Origin: Gordonia humi
GTDB lineage: Bacteria; Actinomycetota; Actinomycetes; Mycobacteriales; Mycobacteriaceae
Assembly: GCF_014197435.1 (NCBI RefSeq)
Contig: NZ_JACIFP010000001.1
Coordinates: 186,001 to 250,000 of the forward strand
DNA length: 64,000 nt
Reading direction: 5' to 3'
Shown: positions 26,248 to 35,575 of the stretch, one piece after another
How positions within the stretch are numbered: position 1 is the stretch's first letter
Layout of the letters: the number at the start of each line of letters is the position of its first letter
Program-made: the position numbers and the translations under genes
The notes under the pieces: generated by a model
Told to the model about the DNA's origin: nothing
Seen by the model: the letters and a program-made list of their open reading frames with translations, nothing else
Database searches by the model: none

Positions 26248-27723
26248 ATGAGCATTCCGTTGAGCTCTGCGACGCTATCGCAGATCGTCGGCGCGACGAC
26301 TCCCGAATACGACCGCTCCGGCGTGACGGTCGGCATCGTGCACTTCGGCGTCGGCGGGTTCCATCGCGCACACCAGGCGATGTACCTCGACAGACTGCTC
26401 GCGACCGATCCCGACGCGAAGACCTGGGGGATCTGCGGCGTCGGGGTGCGCGAAGCCGATGCCGCCATGCGCGACGCCCTGGTCCCGCAGGACTGCCTGT
26501 ACTCGCTGACGCTCAAGCATCCGGACGGGGCGGTCGAGACCTCCGTGATCGGGTCGATCGTCGACTACCTGTTCGCCCCGGACGATCCGGAGGCCGTTGT
26601 CGAGCGTCTGGCCGACCCCGCCACGCGAATCGTCTCGTTGACGGTCACCGAGGGCGGCTACAACTTCTCGCCGGCGACCGGCGAGTTCGATGCGACCGAT
26701 CCCGACGTCGTCGCCGATCTCTCGGGCACCACACCGCTGCGCACCGTGTTCGGCCTGGTCACCGAGGCGCTTGCACGACGCCGCGACCGCGGTGTGCCCG
26801 CGTTCACCGTGATGTCGTGCGACAACGTGCAGGGCAACGGCGACATGGCGCGTACGACGTTCCTGGCATTCGCGCAGTTGCGCGACCCGGAACTGGCCAC
26901 GTGGATCGCCGACAACGCCCGCTTCCCGAACTCGATGGTCGACCGGATCACGCCCGCGACTCCGCCGGAACTGGCGGCCGAGGTCGCCGAGCGCGTCGGC
27001 GTCGCCGACAACTGGCCGGTCGTCGCCGAACCGTTCACGCAGTGGGTCCTCGAAGACGATTTCGCGATGGGTCGTCCCGCCTTCGAGAAGGTCGGTGTGC
27101 AGGTGGTCGACGATGTGACCCCGTACGAGCACATGAAGCTTCGACTCCTGAACTCCGGGCACCAGGCGTGCTGCTACTTCGGTTACCTGCTCGGTTACCG
27201 GTACGTGCACGACGCGTGCTCGGATCCCGACATCGTCGCCCTCCTGCGCCGCTACATGACCGAGGAGGGCAAGCCGACGCTGGCTCCGTTGCCCGGGGTG
27301 GACGTCGACGCCTACATCGCCACGCTGCTGGAGCGTTTCGCGAATCCGGCGATCGCCGACACCGTCGCGCGACTGTGCCAGGACTCGTCCGACCGCATCC
27401 CCAAATGGCTGGTGCCGGTGATCCGCGACCGCATCGCCTCCGGCGACGGGATGCCGCTGGCCGCCGCGATCGTCGCGAGCTGGACACGGTACGCCGAAGG
27501 CGTCGACGAGCAGGGCGAGCCGATCGACGTGGTCGATCCCCTTGCGGCACGGCTGGTTCCGCTCGCTCGTCAATCCAGAACAGATCCGTTGGCGTTCGTG
27601 CGCGACGAGGACCTGTTCGGCGACCTGGCCGACCACGGACTGTTCGCCGAGCCCTATCTGCGCGCGTTGAATCTGCTGCGCACGGTGGGTGCCCGCAAGA
27701 CCCTGGAGGCAGTGCTCGCATGA
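26248..27723 (+). CDS. Mannitol/arabinitol dehydrogenase family (polyol 2-/4-dehydrogenase)
   Basis: A 491-residue long-chain polyol dehydrogenase. The NAD site is [17 protein letters not shown] near residue 27. The catalytic block includes [13 protein letters not shown], the central [21 protein letters not shown], and the Lys/His-containing [11 protein letters not shown]. It oxidises a polyol to a ketose in the cytosol. The neighbouring xylulokinase makes D-arabinitol to D-xylulose the more likely reaction, although mannitol to fructose is equally possible from sequence. GAAAGG lies 8 bp before the ATG. Its stop overlaps the kinase start. Confidence 0.9.
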   Translation: MSIPLSSATLSQIVGATTPEYDRSGVTVGIVHFGVGGFHRAHQAMYLDRLLATDPDAKTWGICGVGVREADAAMRDALVPQDCLYSLTLKHPDGAVETSVIGSIVDYLFAPDDPEAVVERLADPATRIVSLTVTEGGYNFSPATGEFDATDPDVVADLSGTTPLRTVFGLVTEALARRRDRGVPAFTVMSCDNVQGNGDMARTTFLAFAQLRDPELATWIADNARFPNSMVDRITPATPPELAAEVAERVGVADNWPVVAEPFTQWVLEDDFAMGRPAFEKVGVQVVDDVTPYEHMKLRLLNSGHQACCYFGYLLGYRYVHDACSDPDIVALLRRYMTEEGKPTLAPLPGVDVDAYIATLLERFANPAIADTVARLCQDSSDRIPKWLVPVIRDRIASGDGMPLAAAIVASWTRYAEGVDEQGEPIDVVDPLAARLVPLARQSRTDPLAFVRDEDLFGDLADHGLFAEPYLRALNLLRTVGARKTLEAVLA

Positions 27724-29105
27724 CGCTCGTCGCCGGCGTCGACTCGTCGACCCAATCGTGCAAGGTGCTGATCTGCGACGCCGAGACCGGTGCGATCGTC
27801 CGGACCGGCGCCGCGGTTCACCCGAGCGGGACGCAGGTGTCGCCGGAACACTGGTGGACCGCACTCACCGCCGCGATCGACGCCGCGGGCGGGTTCGACG
27901 ACGTCGCCGCCGTGTCGGTGGGCGGTCAGCAGCACGGGATGGTCTGCCTCGACGCCGACGGCGGCCTGGTGCGAGATGCGGTGCTGTGGAACGACACTCG
28001 GTCCGCGCAGGCCGCCGCGGATCTCGTCGGCGAACTCGGCGGCGCCGACGAGTGGGCGAAGGCTGTCGGCGTCGTTCCGCTGGCCGCGATCACCGTGTCC
28101 AAGCTGCGGTGGCTCGCCGATCGCGAGCCGGAGAACGCGGACCGGACGGCCGCCGTGTGCCTGCCGCACGACTGGCTGACCTGGAAGCTGCGCGGCTTCT
28201 CGGATCTGCGCGAGCTGACGACCGATCGCAGCGACGCCTCCGGCACCGGCTATTTCTCCGCCGCGACCGGTGAGTACCGCTACGACCTGCTCGAGCTCGC
28301 ATTCGGTGGGCGGCAGCCCCTGCTCCCTCGTGTCATCGGACCCGCCGAGCGTGCGGGTGTCACCGCAGTCGGCGCCGTGGTCGGCGCGGGCGCGGGGGAC
28401 AACGCCGCAGCCGCGCTCGGCCTGCACGCCGGCCCCGGCGACGCCGTCGTCTCCATGGGCACTTCGGGTGTGGTCAGCGCCGTGACCGACGTCCCGCCGT
28501 GCGACGCCTCGGGTCTGGTCGCCGGTTTCGCCGATGCGACCGGACGCCACCTCCCGCTGGTGTGCACACTCAACGGCGCACCCGTGCTGGCGTCGACGGC
28601 GAAGATGCTCGGCGTCGACCTCGACGAGTTCTCCCGCCTCGCGCTCGCAGCCCCCGCCGGCGCGGACGGGATCACTCTGATTCCCTACTTCGCGGGCGAA
28701 CGCTCCCCCAATCTGCCCGACGCGACCGGTTCGATCAGCGGGATCACCGCCGCGAACTTCTCACCCGCGAACATCGCCCGCGCCGCCGTCGAAGGCCTGC
28801 TCGGCTCTCTGGTGTTCTGCCGCGAGCGCATCGAAGCCGAGGGCATCGGCGTCCGACACATCACGCTGACCGGCGGGGGGTCCAAATCTCCCGCCGTGCA
28901 ACAGGTCGCCGCGTCGCTGTTCGGTGGCGAGGTGACCATGCCCGACGACGCCGAGTACGTCGCCCTCGGCGCGGCCCGGCAGGCCGCGTGGGCGTTGACC
29001 GGCGAGCTGCCGGTGTGGACTGTCGGGTCCCGTTCAGTGTCCGGCGAGGCGACGCCGGAAGTGTACGAGCAGTATCGGATGGCGGCGGAGGGTGTGGCGC
29101 GGTAG
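27720..29105 (+). CDS. xylB: Xylulokinase (FGGY family)
   Basis: A 461-residue FGGY carbohydrate kinase. The N-terminal phosphate motif is [33 protein letters not shown] and the PHDWLTWKL block are typical of xylulokinases. The ATP-site GTSGVV and the adenosine motif [15 protein letters not shown] are present, as is the likely catalytic Asp in [13 protein letters not shown]. Its ATG overlaps the dehydrogenase stop (ATGA). Phosphorylates D-xylulose into the pentose phosphate pathway. Confidence 0.9.
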   Translation: MTLVAGVDSSTQSCKVLICDAETGAIVRTGAAVHPSGTQVSPEHWWTALTAAIDAAGGFDDVAAVSVGGQQHGMVCLDADGGLVRDAVLWNDTRSAQAAADLVGELGGADEWAKAVGVVPLAAITVSKLRWLADREPENADRTAAVCLPHDWLTWKLRGFSDLRELTTDRSDASGTGYFSAATGEYRYDLLELAFGGRQPLLPRVIGPAERAGVTAVGAVVGAGAGDNAAAALGLHAGPGDAVVSMGTSGVVSAVTDVPPCDASGLVAGFADATGRHLPLVCTLNGAPVLASTAKMLGVDLDEFSRLALAAPAGADGITLIPYFAGERSPNLPDATGSISGITAANFSPANIARAAVEGLLGSLVFCRERIEAEGIGVRHITLTGGGSKSPAVQQVAASLFGGEVTMPDDAEYVALGAARQAAWALTGELPVWTVGSRSVSGEATPEVYEQYRMAAEGVAR

Positions 29106-29178
29106 GGAACACGCTCTCCGAGGAAGGGAACGTCGATAGGGGGCACCTTCGCCGGAGCGTGTTCGGTAACGTCAACGC

Positions 29179-30174
29179 ATGATCGCCGATCCAGTGTCCG
29201 AGCCGACCGTCGTTGACCTGGACCGGTGCGACGAACCACCGAGCCCCTTCGACTTCTACGGCCCTCCCGTAATCGGAATCGCTACGGCCGCACCGGCACC
29301 GGGCACCGCCGCACACACCTGGGCCGACCGCGCGACGGTCAGCATCACCGAATCCCCGACCGACGACGTCCGCATCGTTCATGTGGACTCGATCGACATG
29401 GCCCTCGCCGACATCCGGGCGACGATCGTCGCCAACCCGATCGCCGCCGCCGTGTGCGACGACGTCCTCCGCGCCAACAGCCCCGGCACCGACACCCGGC
29501 AAGGACTGACCACCGAATCACTCGGGTACTCGACTCTTCAGGCCGGACCCGAATTCGCCCGGTGGCTCGCCGAGCAGAAACCGCGCACACTCCACGAACA
29601 GGACGACGCCGTGGTCCTCGACCGGACCGGCGACACCCTCACCATCACCTTCAACCGACCCGACCGCCACAACGCCTTCAGCAACGCACTGCGCGCCGGC
29701 CTGATCGACGGACTCCACGCGGCGATCGCCGACCCGACGATCACCGACATCGTCTTCACCGGCAACGGTCGATCCTTCTGCAGCGGAGGCGATCTCCGCG
29801 AGTTCGGGCTGTTCGACGACCCGTCTGCCTCGCACCTGGCACGGACCCGATACAGCCCGGCTATCCTCCTCGACGCCGTCCGCGAACGCCTCGGAACACG
29901 ACTGCGCGCCGATGTCCACGGCGCCGTCCTCGGCAGCGGACTGGAGATGGCCTCCTACTGCGGGCGCGTCGTCGCCCGTCCCGACGCGGTCTTCGGTCTG
30001 CCCGAACTCGGCCTCGGCCTCATTCCCGGAGCGGGCGGCACTGTGAGCGTCCCCCGCCGGATCGGACGATGGCGCACCGCGTACCTCGCCGCATCGAATC
30101 GTCAGATCGATGCCGACACCGCCCTGGCCTGGGGACTTGTCGATGAGATCACCTCGTCGGACGCCGCTCGATGA
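29179..30174 (+). CDS. Crotonase-family enoyl-CoA hydratase/isomerase with N-terminal extension
   Basis: A 331-residue protein. The first 135 residues (FDFYGPPVIGIATAAPAPG and so on) are not crotonase and have no assignment. From about 140 the crotonase fold is clear: TITFNRPDRHNAFSNALRAG, GNGRSFCSGGDLREFG (oxyanion loop) and FGLPELGLGLIPGAGGT, where a Glu typical of hydratases sits in PELGLG. Its stop codon overlaps an ATG that, in the uninterrupted operon, would start the CoA-transferase now found at 39892. The left end of the island repeat covers its last eight codons. CoA-thioester catabolism is likely; the substrate is unknown. Confidence 0.85.
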   Translation: MIADPVSEPTVVDLDRCDEPPSPFDFYGPPVIGIATAAPAPGTAAHTWADRATVSITESPTDDVRIVHVDSIDMALADIRATIVANPIAAAVCDDVLRANSPGTDTRQGLTTESLGYSTLQAGPEFARWLAEQKPRTLHEQDDAVVLDRTGDTLTITFNRPDRHNAFSNALRAGLIDGLHAAIADPTITDIVFTGNGRSFCSGGDLREFGLFDDPSASHLARTRYSPAILLDAVRERLGTRLRADVHGAVLGSGLEMASYCGRVVARPDAVFGLPELGLGLIPGAGGTVSVPRRIGRWRTAYLAASNRQIDADTALAWGLVDEITSSDAAR

Positions 30175-30197
30175 GCGACGTCGCGCAGCAATGGGCG
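30150..30197 (+). repeat. Left direct repeat of the island (attL-like)
   Basis: This 48-bp segment matches 39871-39918 at 44 positions, including a 22-bp identical core (30169-30190 and 39890-39911). It spans the crotonase stop codon and what would be the first nine codons of the CoA-transferase. Sequence identity stops abruptly on both sides. Confidence 0.8.
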
Positions 30198-30303
30198 CTG
30201 AACCGATCGATCCAGCCGCTCTCTGAGGTATCAGGAATGATAACGACGGTGCCGTTAGGATCCGCAATGGCATCTCGCAGGACGCAACTGCCCGGCTTTC
30301 GCT

Positions 30304-30900
30304 TCAACCGACATTGACGGTCGAAGTCCCGTCTAGTGAGTCCGGCAGCGTTGCCACGGTGTGCGCCAGGCAGGTTCGCCGCGATCGCTCGACGATCCCG
30401 GCATGAGTATCGCCGGTCACCAGACGAACCCCAGTCAGGTCACGAGCGACCAGGTCAGCGAAGAACGTGTTCCGCCGGCGGCTACCTGCAGGCCTAGGAC
30501 CTCGTGGCGGCGTCAAGCGCTGACCCCGGTCGCTACCAGCAGCACCGCTTTGACTACGCGTCCGCCTTCAGGACCCGTATCCCAGGTGCCGGTGCCGAAA
30601 CTGCTCGACGTGCTCCTCGAGGTCCGCTGCAATGCGGGAGACTTGTGACTTAGACACGGCGTTGATACCGAGGGTCTTGACGAGTATGTCCATGCAGCAG
30701 GTGGAGACGCCGGCGAGGTACCAGTCAACAACCACGGTGATGAACGCCGACTCAAGCTGCGGACGCGAAGCAAGCTTCCCCGAGGCATGATCGATGAACA
30801 CCTCATCGCAACCCGCCGCCGTCAGCGCATAACGCTGGAGCCTCAGGCACCCCCGTACCCCACTCACATTACACAGACCGTAACGCAAACGGGCAGACAC
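30304..30900 (-). pseudogene. Decayed IS256-type transposase joined to a serine-recombinase fragment
   Basis: Read on the minus strand, the 5' part (LRLQRYALTAAGCDEVFIDH, ASGKLASRPQLE) is a resolvase/invertase N-terminal fragment that has lost the YARVS catalytic motif. It runs directly into DWYLAGVSTCCMDILVKTLG and SKSQVSRIAADLEEHVEQFR, which belong to IS256/mutator transposases. Further on, in another frame, FFADLVARDLTGVRLVTGDT, HAGIVE and ATLPD are more of the same transposase. Frameshifts and stops show it is dead. The space from 30198 to 30303 holds nothing recognisable. Confidence 0.7.
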
Positions 30901-30910
30901 ATGACCTCGT

Positions 30911-30970
30911 TGCGGACACGAGTCGCGTTACACACCCGACCTGGGAGAACACACCCGCCTCCCGGGTGTC
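30911..30970 (+). repeat. 60-bp island repeat, copy 1
   Basis: Starts TGCGGACACGA and ends near CCCGGGTGTC. About five sixths of its positions match 34872-34931 in the same orientation. Both copies abut a damaged serine-recombinase gene, so they may be an element end or a recombination site. Confidence 0.6.
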
Positions 30971-31412
30971 TTATGAACGATCGTTGGTCTCACTAGTGTC
31001 GCGTGTCGTTAATTAGTTTAGGGTTGTTGGGTTGAGAGAATTGGTTATGGCTAATACTCCAGCCCCGGCCCTGGAACTGCGTGATGGTGATGCGGACGAG
31101 CTCGATCAGTTGTTGAGGTCGACCACGACGTCGGCTGGTCTGGCGCGTCGGGCGCGGATCGTCGTGCTTGCTGCCGATGGGATGGCTAATACGCGAATCA
31201 GTGAGGCCGTCGGGACGTCGGTACCGACGGTCCTCAAGTGGCGTTCACGGTATCTCCAGGACGGACTCGATGGTCTGCTCGACGCTGAAAGGACCGGTCG
31301 CCCAAGGTATCTCAATCACGCCGATGTCGTGTCGGCGACGTTGATGCCGCCACCGAGAAAGTACGGGGTCACGCATTGGTCCTCGCGGCTGCTGGCCGGG
31401 CACCTCGGAATC

Positions 31413-32877
31413 GGGCGTGTCAGATGGTTTGTGTAAGCGGTGAGGTTCAACCCTGAAGGGAACCGCTGTAGTGACTGTCAATCATGATGTGAGCGTGGAT
31501 GATTCGCGTGCAGAGAAACGCCGTCGGCAGACCGAGATGGCCAACGAACTGATCGCCTCGGGAGCACTCGACGACGTGTTCGCTCGGATCGATGCCGGAG
31601 AACCGGTCGGCGGGCAGGACGGCCTGCTGAACTCGCTACTCAAAGCGACCCTCGAACGAGGCCTGAACACCGAGCTGACCGAGCACCTCGGCTACGAGGC
31701 CGGGGACCCGGATGCAGCGTCGTTTCCGAACTCCCGCAACGGATACGCCGCCAAAACCGTGGCGACCGAGATCGGCGATGTGGCGTTGTCGGTCCCGCGG
31801 GACCGCGACGGCAGCTTCACCCCGATGCTGGTCCGCAAGGGCCAACGCCGCCTCGACGGCCTCGATGCGATGATCGTCTCGCTCTACGCCGGCGCCATGA
31901 CGATCCGCGACATCCAACATCATCTCGCGTCGACGATCGGCACCGACCTGTCGCACGAGACGATCTCGAAGATCACCGAGGAAGTCGCCGACGAGGTCGC
32001 CAAATGGCAGACCCGCGACCTCGAAGCGCTGTATCCGGTGATCTACCTCGATGCGATCATCGTCAAGATCCGCGATGGCGGACACGTGCGCAACAAGGCC
32101 GCCCACCTCGCCGTCGGCGTCGATATGGAGGGCGTTAAGCACGTCCTAGGGATCTGGATTCAGCAGACCGAGGGCGCCAAATTCTGGGCCGCCGTATGCG
32201 CCGAACTACGCAATCGCGGGGTCGAGGACGTCTTGATCGTGTGCTGCGACGGCCTGACCGGGTTCGCCGAGGCCGTAGAGGCGACCTGGCCGCAGGCGAC
32301 CGTTCAGACATGTGTGGTGCACCTGATCCGGGCATCGATGCGGTTCGTCGGCTACGGCGACCGCAAAGCCGTCGCCGCATTACTCAAGCCGATCTACCAG
32401 GCCTCGACCGAACAGGCCGCTGCCGATGCGTTGGATGCGTTCGCCGACTCCGACCTCGGTCGCAAGTACCCCTCGGCGGTCAAGACCTTCCGGGACGCGT
32501 GGGAGCGGTTCATTCCGTTCCTGGCGTTCCCGCCAGAGCTGCGGCGGGTCATCTACACCACCAACAGCATCGAATCGTTGAACTACCAGCTGCGCAAGGT
32601 CACCAAGAACCGTGGGCACTTCCCGAACGATCAAGCCGCGATGAAGCTGCTGTGGATGGCGATCTGCAACATCGAAGACAAACGCGCCCGCGACCGCGCC
32701 AAGGAACGCGGCCTGCCCGCCGCCCAACGCCGAGCCTCCGGACGACTCGTCGAAGGCGCGGTCACGACCAACTGGAAACGCGCCCTCGAGCAACTCTCAC
32801 TCGCGTATCCAGACCGTATCAACCATCACTTGTAGATCGAATACCTAATCGACTTACACAGAAAAGTTGACAAGCTC
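31413..32877 (+). mobile_element. Intact IS256-family insertion sequence
   Basis: A 1465-bp element with related ends (GGGCGTGTCA at left; GAGCTTGTCA when the right end is read inward), each continuing to a shared TGTGTAAG. It is flanked by an 8-bp duplication, TCGGAATC, at 31405-31412 and 32878-32885, as expected for this family. Confidence 0.85.
31471..32835 (+). CDS. IS256-family (mutator) transposase
   Basis: A 454-residue transposase that appears complete. N-terminal LNTELTEHLGYEAGDPDA and the SRNGYAAKTVATEIGDVALS block are typical. The catalytic acids are the Asp in VIYLDAIIVKIRDGG, the Asp in IVCCDGLTGF and the Glu in TTNSIESLNYQLRK. The GTG at 31471 follows a GAAGGGAA sequence. It fills its element except for about 60 bp at the left and 40 bp at the right. 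Confidence 0.93.
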   Translation: MTVNHDVSVDDSRAEKRRRQTEMANELIASGALDDVFARIDAGEPVGGQDGLLNSLLKATLERGLNTELTEHLGYEAGDPDAASFPNSRNGYAAKTVATEIGDVALSVPRDRDGSFTPMLVRKGQRRLDGLDAMIVSLYAGAMTIRDIQHHLASTIGTDLSHETISKITEEVADEVAKWQTRDLEALYPVIYLDAIIVKIRDGGHVRNKAAHLAVGVDMEGVKHVLGIWIQQTEGAKFWAAVCAELRNRGVEDVLIVCCDGLTGFAEAVEATWPQATVQTCVVHLIRASMRFVGYGDRKAVAALLKPIYQASTEQAAADALDAFADSDLGRKYPSAVKTFRDAWERFIPFLAFPPELRRVIYTTNSIESLNYQLRKVTKNRGHFPNDQAAMKLLWMAICNIEDKRARDRAKERGLPAAQRRASGRLVEGAVTTNWKRALEQLSLAYPDRINHHL

Positions 32878-33574
32878 TCGGAATCGGGAACGCCACGGTC
32901 GCCCGCGCCTGGCGTGAGTACGGCGTTCAGCCGTGGCGATCGGGAACATTCAAGTTCTCCACCGATCCGCAGCTGATCGCCAAGGTCACCGATGTCGTCG
33001 GCCTGTACCTGGAACCACCGGAGAACGCGATCGTGTTGTGCGTGGACGAGAAATCGCAGATCCAGGCCCTCGATCGCACGGCCCCGATGCTGCCGACACA
33101 GCCAGGGCAGATCGAACGCCGCACCCACGACTACAAACGCCACGGCACCACCACCTTGTTCGCGGCCCTGCAGATCGCCACCGGGCAAGTCACCGCCGCG
33201 GTCAAACCGCGACATCGCCACCAGGAGTTCCTGGCGTTTCTACGGCAGATCGACCGCGCCTACCCCGGCCAGGAACTGCATCTGGTCATGGACAACTACG
33301 CCACCCACAAGAAGGCCGAAGTCCGCGACTGGCTCGCCCAGCACCCGAACATCACAGCCCACTTCACCCCGACCTCCGGGTCATGGCTCAACCTCGTCGA
33401 GGTCTGGTTCGGCATCATCGACCGACAAGCCATCCGCCGAGGTGTCTTCACCTCAGTCAAAGACCTCAACGCGAAGATCCGGGCATTCATCAACGGCTGG
33501 AACGACCGCAAACACCCCTTCGTATGGACCAAAACCGCCGAGGACATTCTGAAGAAAGCCCAACCGAAAACTAA

Positions 33575-34132
33575 TTAACGACACGCGACACTAGGAGCTG
33601 TCTGATTCCATCCCGCTGGCAGACGGCTGTGACGAATTTGCTGCGATAGCCAGACCAGAAACTCCTCGTAGCCGACTAAATCATACTTCCAGTCCCAATC
33701 TCCGCCATCCGCACAGGAAATCTCCGCACCTGCTGGGCTTACACCGAGATAAATCTTCGGAAGATTCATTCCACCAAGCGCCCTGTGGATAGAATGACAT
33801 ATTTGGTACCCCACCATCACATCCGCAGCGGCCGCGAGGATGTCTACACTGCCAGTAATCTCCTCAATCCGAGGCAGTACCGCAAGAACTCTCGCATATC
33901 CAGCCGCTATGCTTTCCCCCTCCTTCAGATCAAAAGGAGGAAGCTCTGTGGATATACGGACAGCGTTGTTTAAAATCCACTCAATGAGACGATCGACTTC
34001 CATCGACTCATGCAGAATGTCCACCTCTTTACCCGTAGCGTCCTCTACCAAGAAGATCCTCGTCACCGGGTAGTCAATGCTATCCTGAGATCCATTCGGA
34101 GCCGCCTTCTCCATCCTTAAACGATAGCCCAC
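33575..34132 (-). CDS. Orphan immunity-like protein, C-terminus replaced
   Basis: A 185-residue paralogue of the immunity-like protein at 35030-35575, nearly identical over most of its length (for example STELPPFDLKEGESIAAGYA and SPAGAEISCADGG). The last 20 residues differ because the gene now runs into unrelated sequence and the end of the IS630 element, where it finds a stop. The start is taken as the GTG one base after the stop of the orphan toxin tail, as in the intact copy. AT-rich compared with the host genes. It may still protect against the cognate toxin; function is inferred only from position and duplication. Confidence 0.6.
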   Translation of the reverse strand: MGYRLRMEKAAPNGSQDSIDYPVTRIFLVEDATGKEVDILHESMEVDRLIEWILNNAVRISTELPPFDLKEGESIAAGYARVLAVLPRIEEITGSVDILAAAADVMVGYQICHSIHRALGGMNLPKIYLGVSPAGAEISCADGGDWDWKYDLVGYEEFLVWLSQQIRHSRLPAGWNQTAPSVACR

Positions 34133-34236
34133 TCTATTTTCCGCCCTTCTCAATAGCTAGTTCGAGATCCTTGGGAGTTTGCTTGAGCATCTTCTTGATA
34201 TTAAGATCCGGGTTCCGCTCTCTGAGATCCTTCAGC
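33630..34236. repeat. 607-bp duplicated toxin-tail/immunity module, copy 1
   Basis: Aligns without gaps to 35073-35679 at high identity. It contains most of the immunity-like gene and the last 34 codons of the toxin-like gene. The right boundary (34236/34237) is abrupt and coincides with the start of recombinase sequence. Confidence 0.85.
34134..34236 (-). pseudogene. Orphan toxin C-terminal fragment
   Basis: Encodes LKDLRERNPDLNIKKMLKQT and PKDLELAIEKGGK, the last 33-34 residues of the toxin-like protein, with two substitutions compared with 35577-35681. The rest of the toxin module is missing because serine-recombinase DNA joins at 34237. It is an orphan module of the polymorphic-toxin kind, now too short to be a complete domain. 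Confidence 0.75.
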
Positions 34237-34908
34237 CTCGTCCGAGTAAGCACAGACACACAGGAAACCCGACGACAGCACGACGCCCTCGACCCGATCT
34301 GCATCACCGTGTTCGAAGAGAAAGTCTCCGGCACGCTCAGCGTGGACAAACGCCCCGGCCTCCTCCGAGCGTTGGGCTACCTACGCCCCGACGACCTACT
34401 GACCGTGCTCGAAGTCGACCGCCTCGGCCGCAACCTCCTCGAGGGCCTATTCGTACTCAACGAGCTATTCGAACGCGGCGTCGGCGTCAAAGTACTCACC
34501 GGCATCGCAGCAGGCGAACACACCGAACGCAGCCTCATCCTCGATCTCGCCCTAGCCCTGGCCGAAGACCGCCGACGCGACATCAGCCGCAAAACCCGCA
34601 ACGGCCTGGAAGCAGCACGCCGACGCGGCACAACCGGCGGACGCCCCACCGTGGTCGACCCCGACAAACGCGCCGCAATCCTCGCCCGACACACCACCGG
34701 CCAATCAATACGCGAGATAGCCCGAGGCGTCGGAATATCAGTCGGCGCCGTCCACCGCATCATCACCGAAAACCGAAACCAACCACCCCATACCCGACAA
34801 GCCCACGACAACACTGGCCCAAACGACACACCGACGAGTGATCATCCGCAACCAGGAACCCACAACACTGGTGCGGACACGAATCGCACCACACGCCCGA
34901 CCTTGTAG
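34237..34908 (+). pseudogene. Serine recombinase (resolvase/invertase) lacking its first residues
   Basis: Encodes about 223 residues of a small serine recombinase: VRVSTDTQETRRQHDALD with the catalytic Ser of RVS, EEKVSGTLSVDKRPGLLRAL, EVDRLGRNLLEGL, then the C-terminal helix-turn-helix (GQSIREIARGVGISVGAVHR). The normal start (M-x-x-GYA before RVS) is missing; instead the frame continues backwards through the opposite strand of the toxin-tail copy to 34171. The fusion is in frame, so a protein with a foreign N-terminus could be made, but the first beta-strand is lost and activity is doubtful. The C-terminal 40 residues are polar and Pro/Thr-rich. Confidence 0.7.
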
Positions 34909-34931
34909 AACGCACCCGCACCCCGGATGTC
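34872..34931 (+). repeat. 60-bp island repeat, copy 2
   Basis: Second copy of the 30911-30970 repeat (TGCGGACACGAATCGC start). It overlaps the 3' end of the recombinase gene and is followed by TGTCTGATTCCAT, a string that also occurs at 33599-33611 next to the orphan immunity gene. Confidence 0.6.
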
Positions 34932-35009
34932 TGATTCCATTTCTACTGCATCGCAATGCCCTCGATCCGCAGCATTAGAGCATCCGTGAGCAGCTGATGA
35001 GCGGCCGCC

Positions 35010-35035
35010 CCAACCGAGTACATCGAACGTTACAG
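35010..35035 (+). repeat. 26-bp direct repeat bounding the toxin operon (left copy)
   Basis: CCAACCGAGTACATCGAACG then TTACAG. It matches 38838-38863 at 24 of 26 positions and lies just beyond the immunity gene stop. Both copies can encode PTEYIERY, so they may be remnants of the 3' end of one gene duplicated around the operon. Confidence 0.6.
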
Positions 35036-35575
35036 ACCCGCGCCGGCATCCATCCCTTCAGGCAGGCGTCCTTGACGAATTTCCTGCGATAGCCAGACCA
35101 GAAACTCCTCGTAGCCGACTAAATCATACTTCCAGTCCCACTCTCCGCCATCCGCACAGGAAATCTCCGCACCTGCCGGGCTTACACCAAGATAAATCTC
35201 AGGAAAGTTCATTCCACCAAGCGCCCTGTCGATAGAATGAGATAGTTGGTACCCCACCATCACATCCGCAGCAGCCGCGAGGATGTCTACACTGCCAGTA
35301 ATCTCCTCAATTTGAGGCAGTACCGCAAGAACTCTCGCATACCCAGCCGCTATGCTTTCCCCCTCCTTCAGATCAAAAGGAGGAAGCTCTGTGGATATAC
35401 GGACAGCGTTTTTTAGAATCCACTCGTTGAGTCGGCCGATTTCTAGTGGTTCATGCAGAATATCCACCTCCTTCCCCGTAGCATCCTCTACCAAGAAGAG
35501 CCTTATTGTCGGATAGTAAATACTATCCTGATACCCATTCGGAGCCGTCTTCTCCATCCTTAAACGATAGACCAC
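35030..35575 (-). CDS. Putative immunity protein of the toxin operon
   Basis: A 181-residue protein with no recognised domain. It starts at GTG 35575, one base after the toxin stop, with GGCGGA as a possible ribosome site inside the toxin 3' end; an ATG six codons in is an alternative. The composition is that of a small soluble acidic protein (FLVEDATGKEVDILHEPLEI, DWKYDLVGYEEFLVWLSQEI). Being immediately downstream of and coupled to a large exported protein with a variable tail, and duplicated together with that tail, are the hallmarks of immunity genes in polymorphic toxin systems. The role is inferred. Confidence 0.65.
   Translation of the reverse strand: MVYRLRMEKTAPNGYQDSIYYPTIRLFLVEDATGKEVDILHEPLEIGRLNEWILKNAVRISTELPPFDLKEGESIAAGYARVLAVLPQIEEITGSVDILAAAADVMVGYQLSHSIDRALGGMNFPEIYLGVSPAGAEISCADGGEWDWKYDLVGYEEFLVWLSQEIRQGRLPEGMDAGAGL

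Larger units (their letters stand above)
31047..33578 (+). pseudogene. IS630-family transposase, split by insertion
   Basis: The 5' part (31047 to about 31412) encodes the helix-turn-helix domain (RRARIVVLAADGMANTRISE, VPTVLKWRSRY) up to SRLLAGHLGIG. The 3' part resumes at about 32886 with NATVARAWREYGVQPW and runs to the stop at 33578. The DDE residues are intact in the 3' part: Asp in LCVDEKSQIQ, Asp in VMDNYATHK and Glu in SWLNLVEVWF. The gene is broken only by the IS256-type element and its 8-bp duplication, so precise excision would restore it. Confidence 0.88.
30994..33593 (+). mobile_element. IS630-family element, interrupted by an IS256-family element
   Basis: The ends are perfect inverted repeats of 27 bp (outermost CTAGTGTCGCGTGTCG) and are flanked by TA at 30994-30995 and 33592-33593, the target duplication expected for IS630. 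Without the insertion the element would be about 1.1 kb. It truncates the downstream immunity paralogue's natural C-terminus. Confidence 0.88.

Noticed and set aside
30464..30480. KstR-like AGAACGTGTTCC
   Set aside because: Lacks the outer T and A of the motif and lies inside a decayed transposase, not before a gene.
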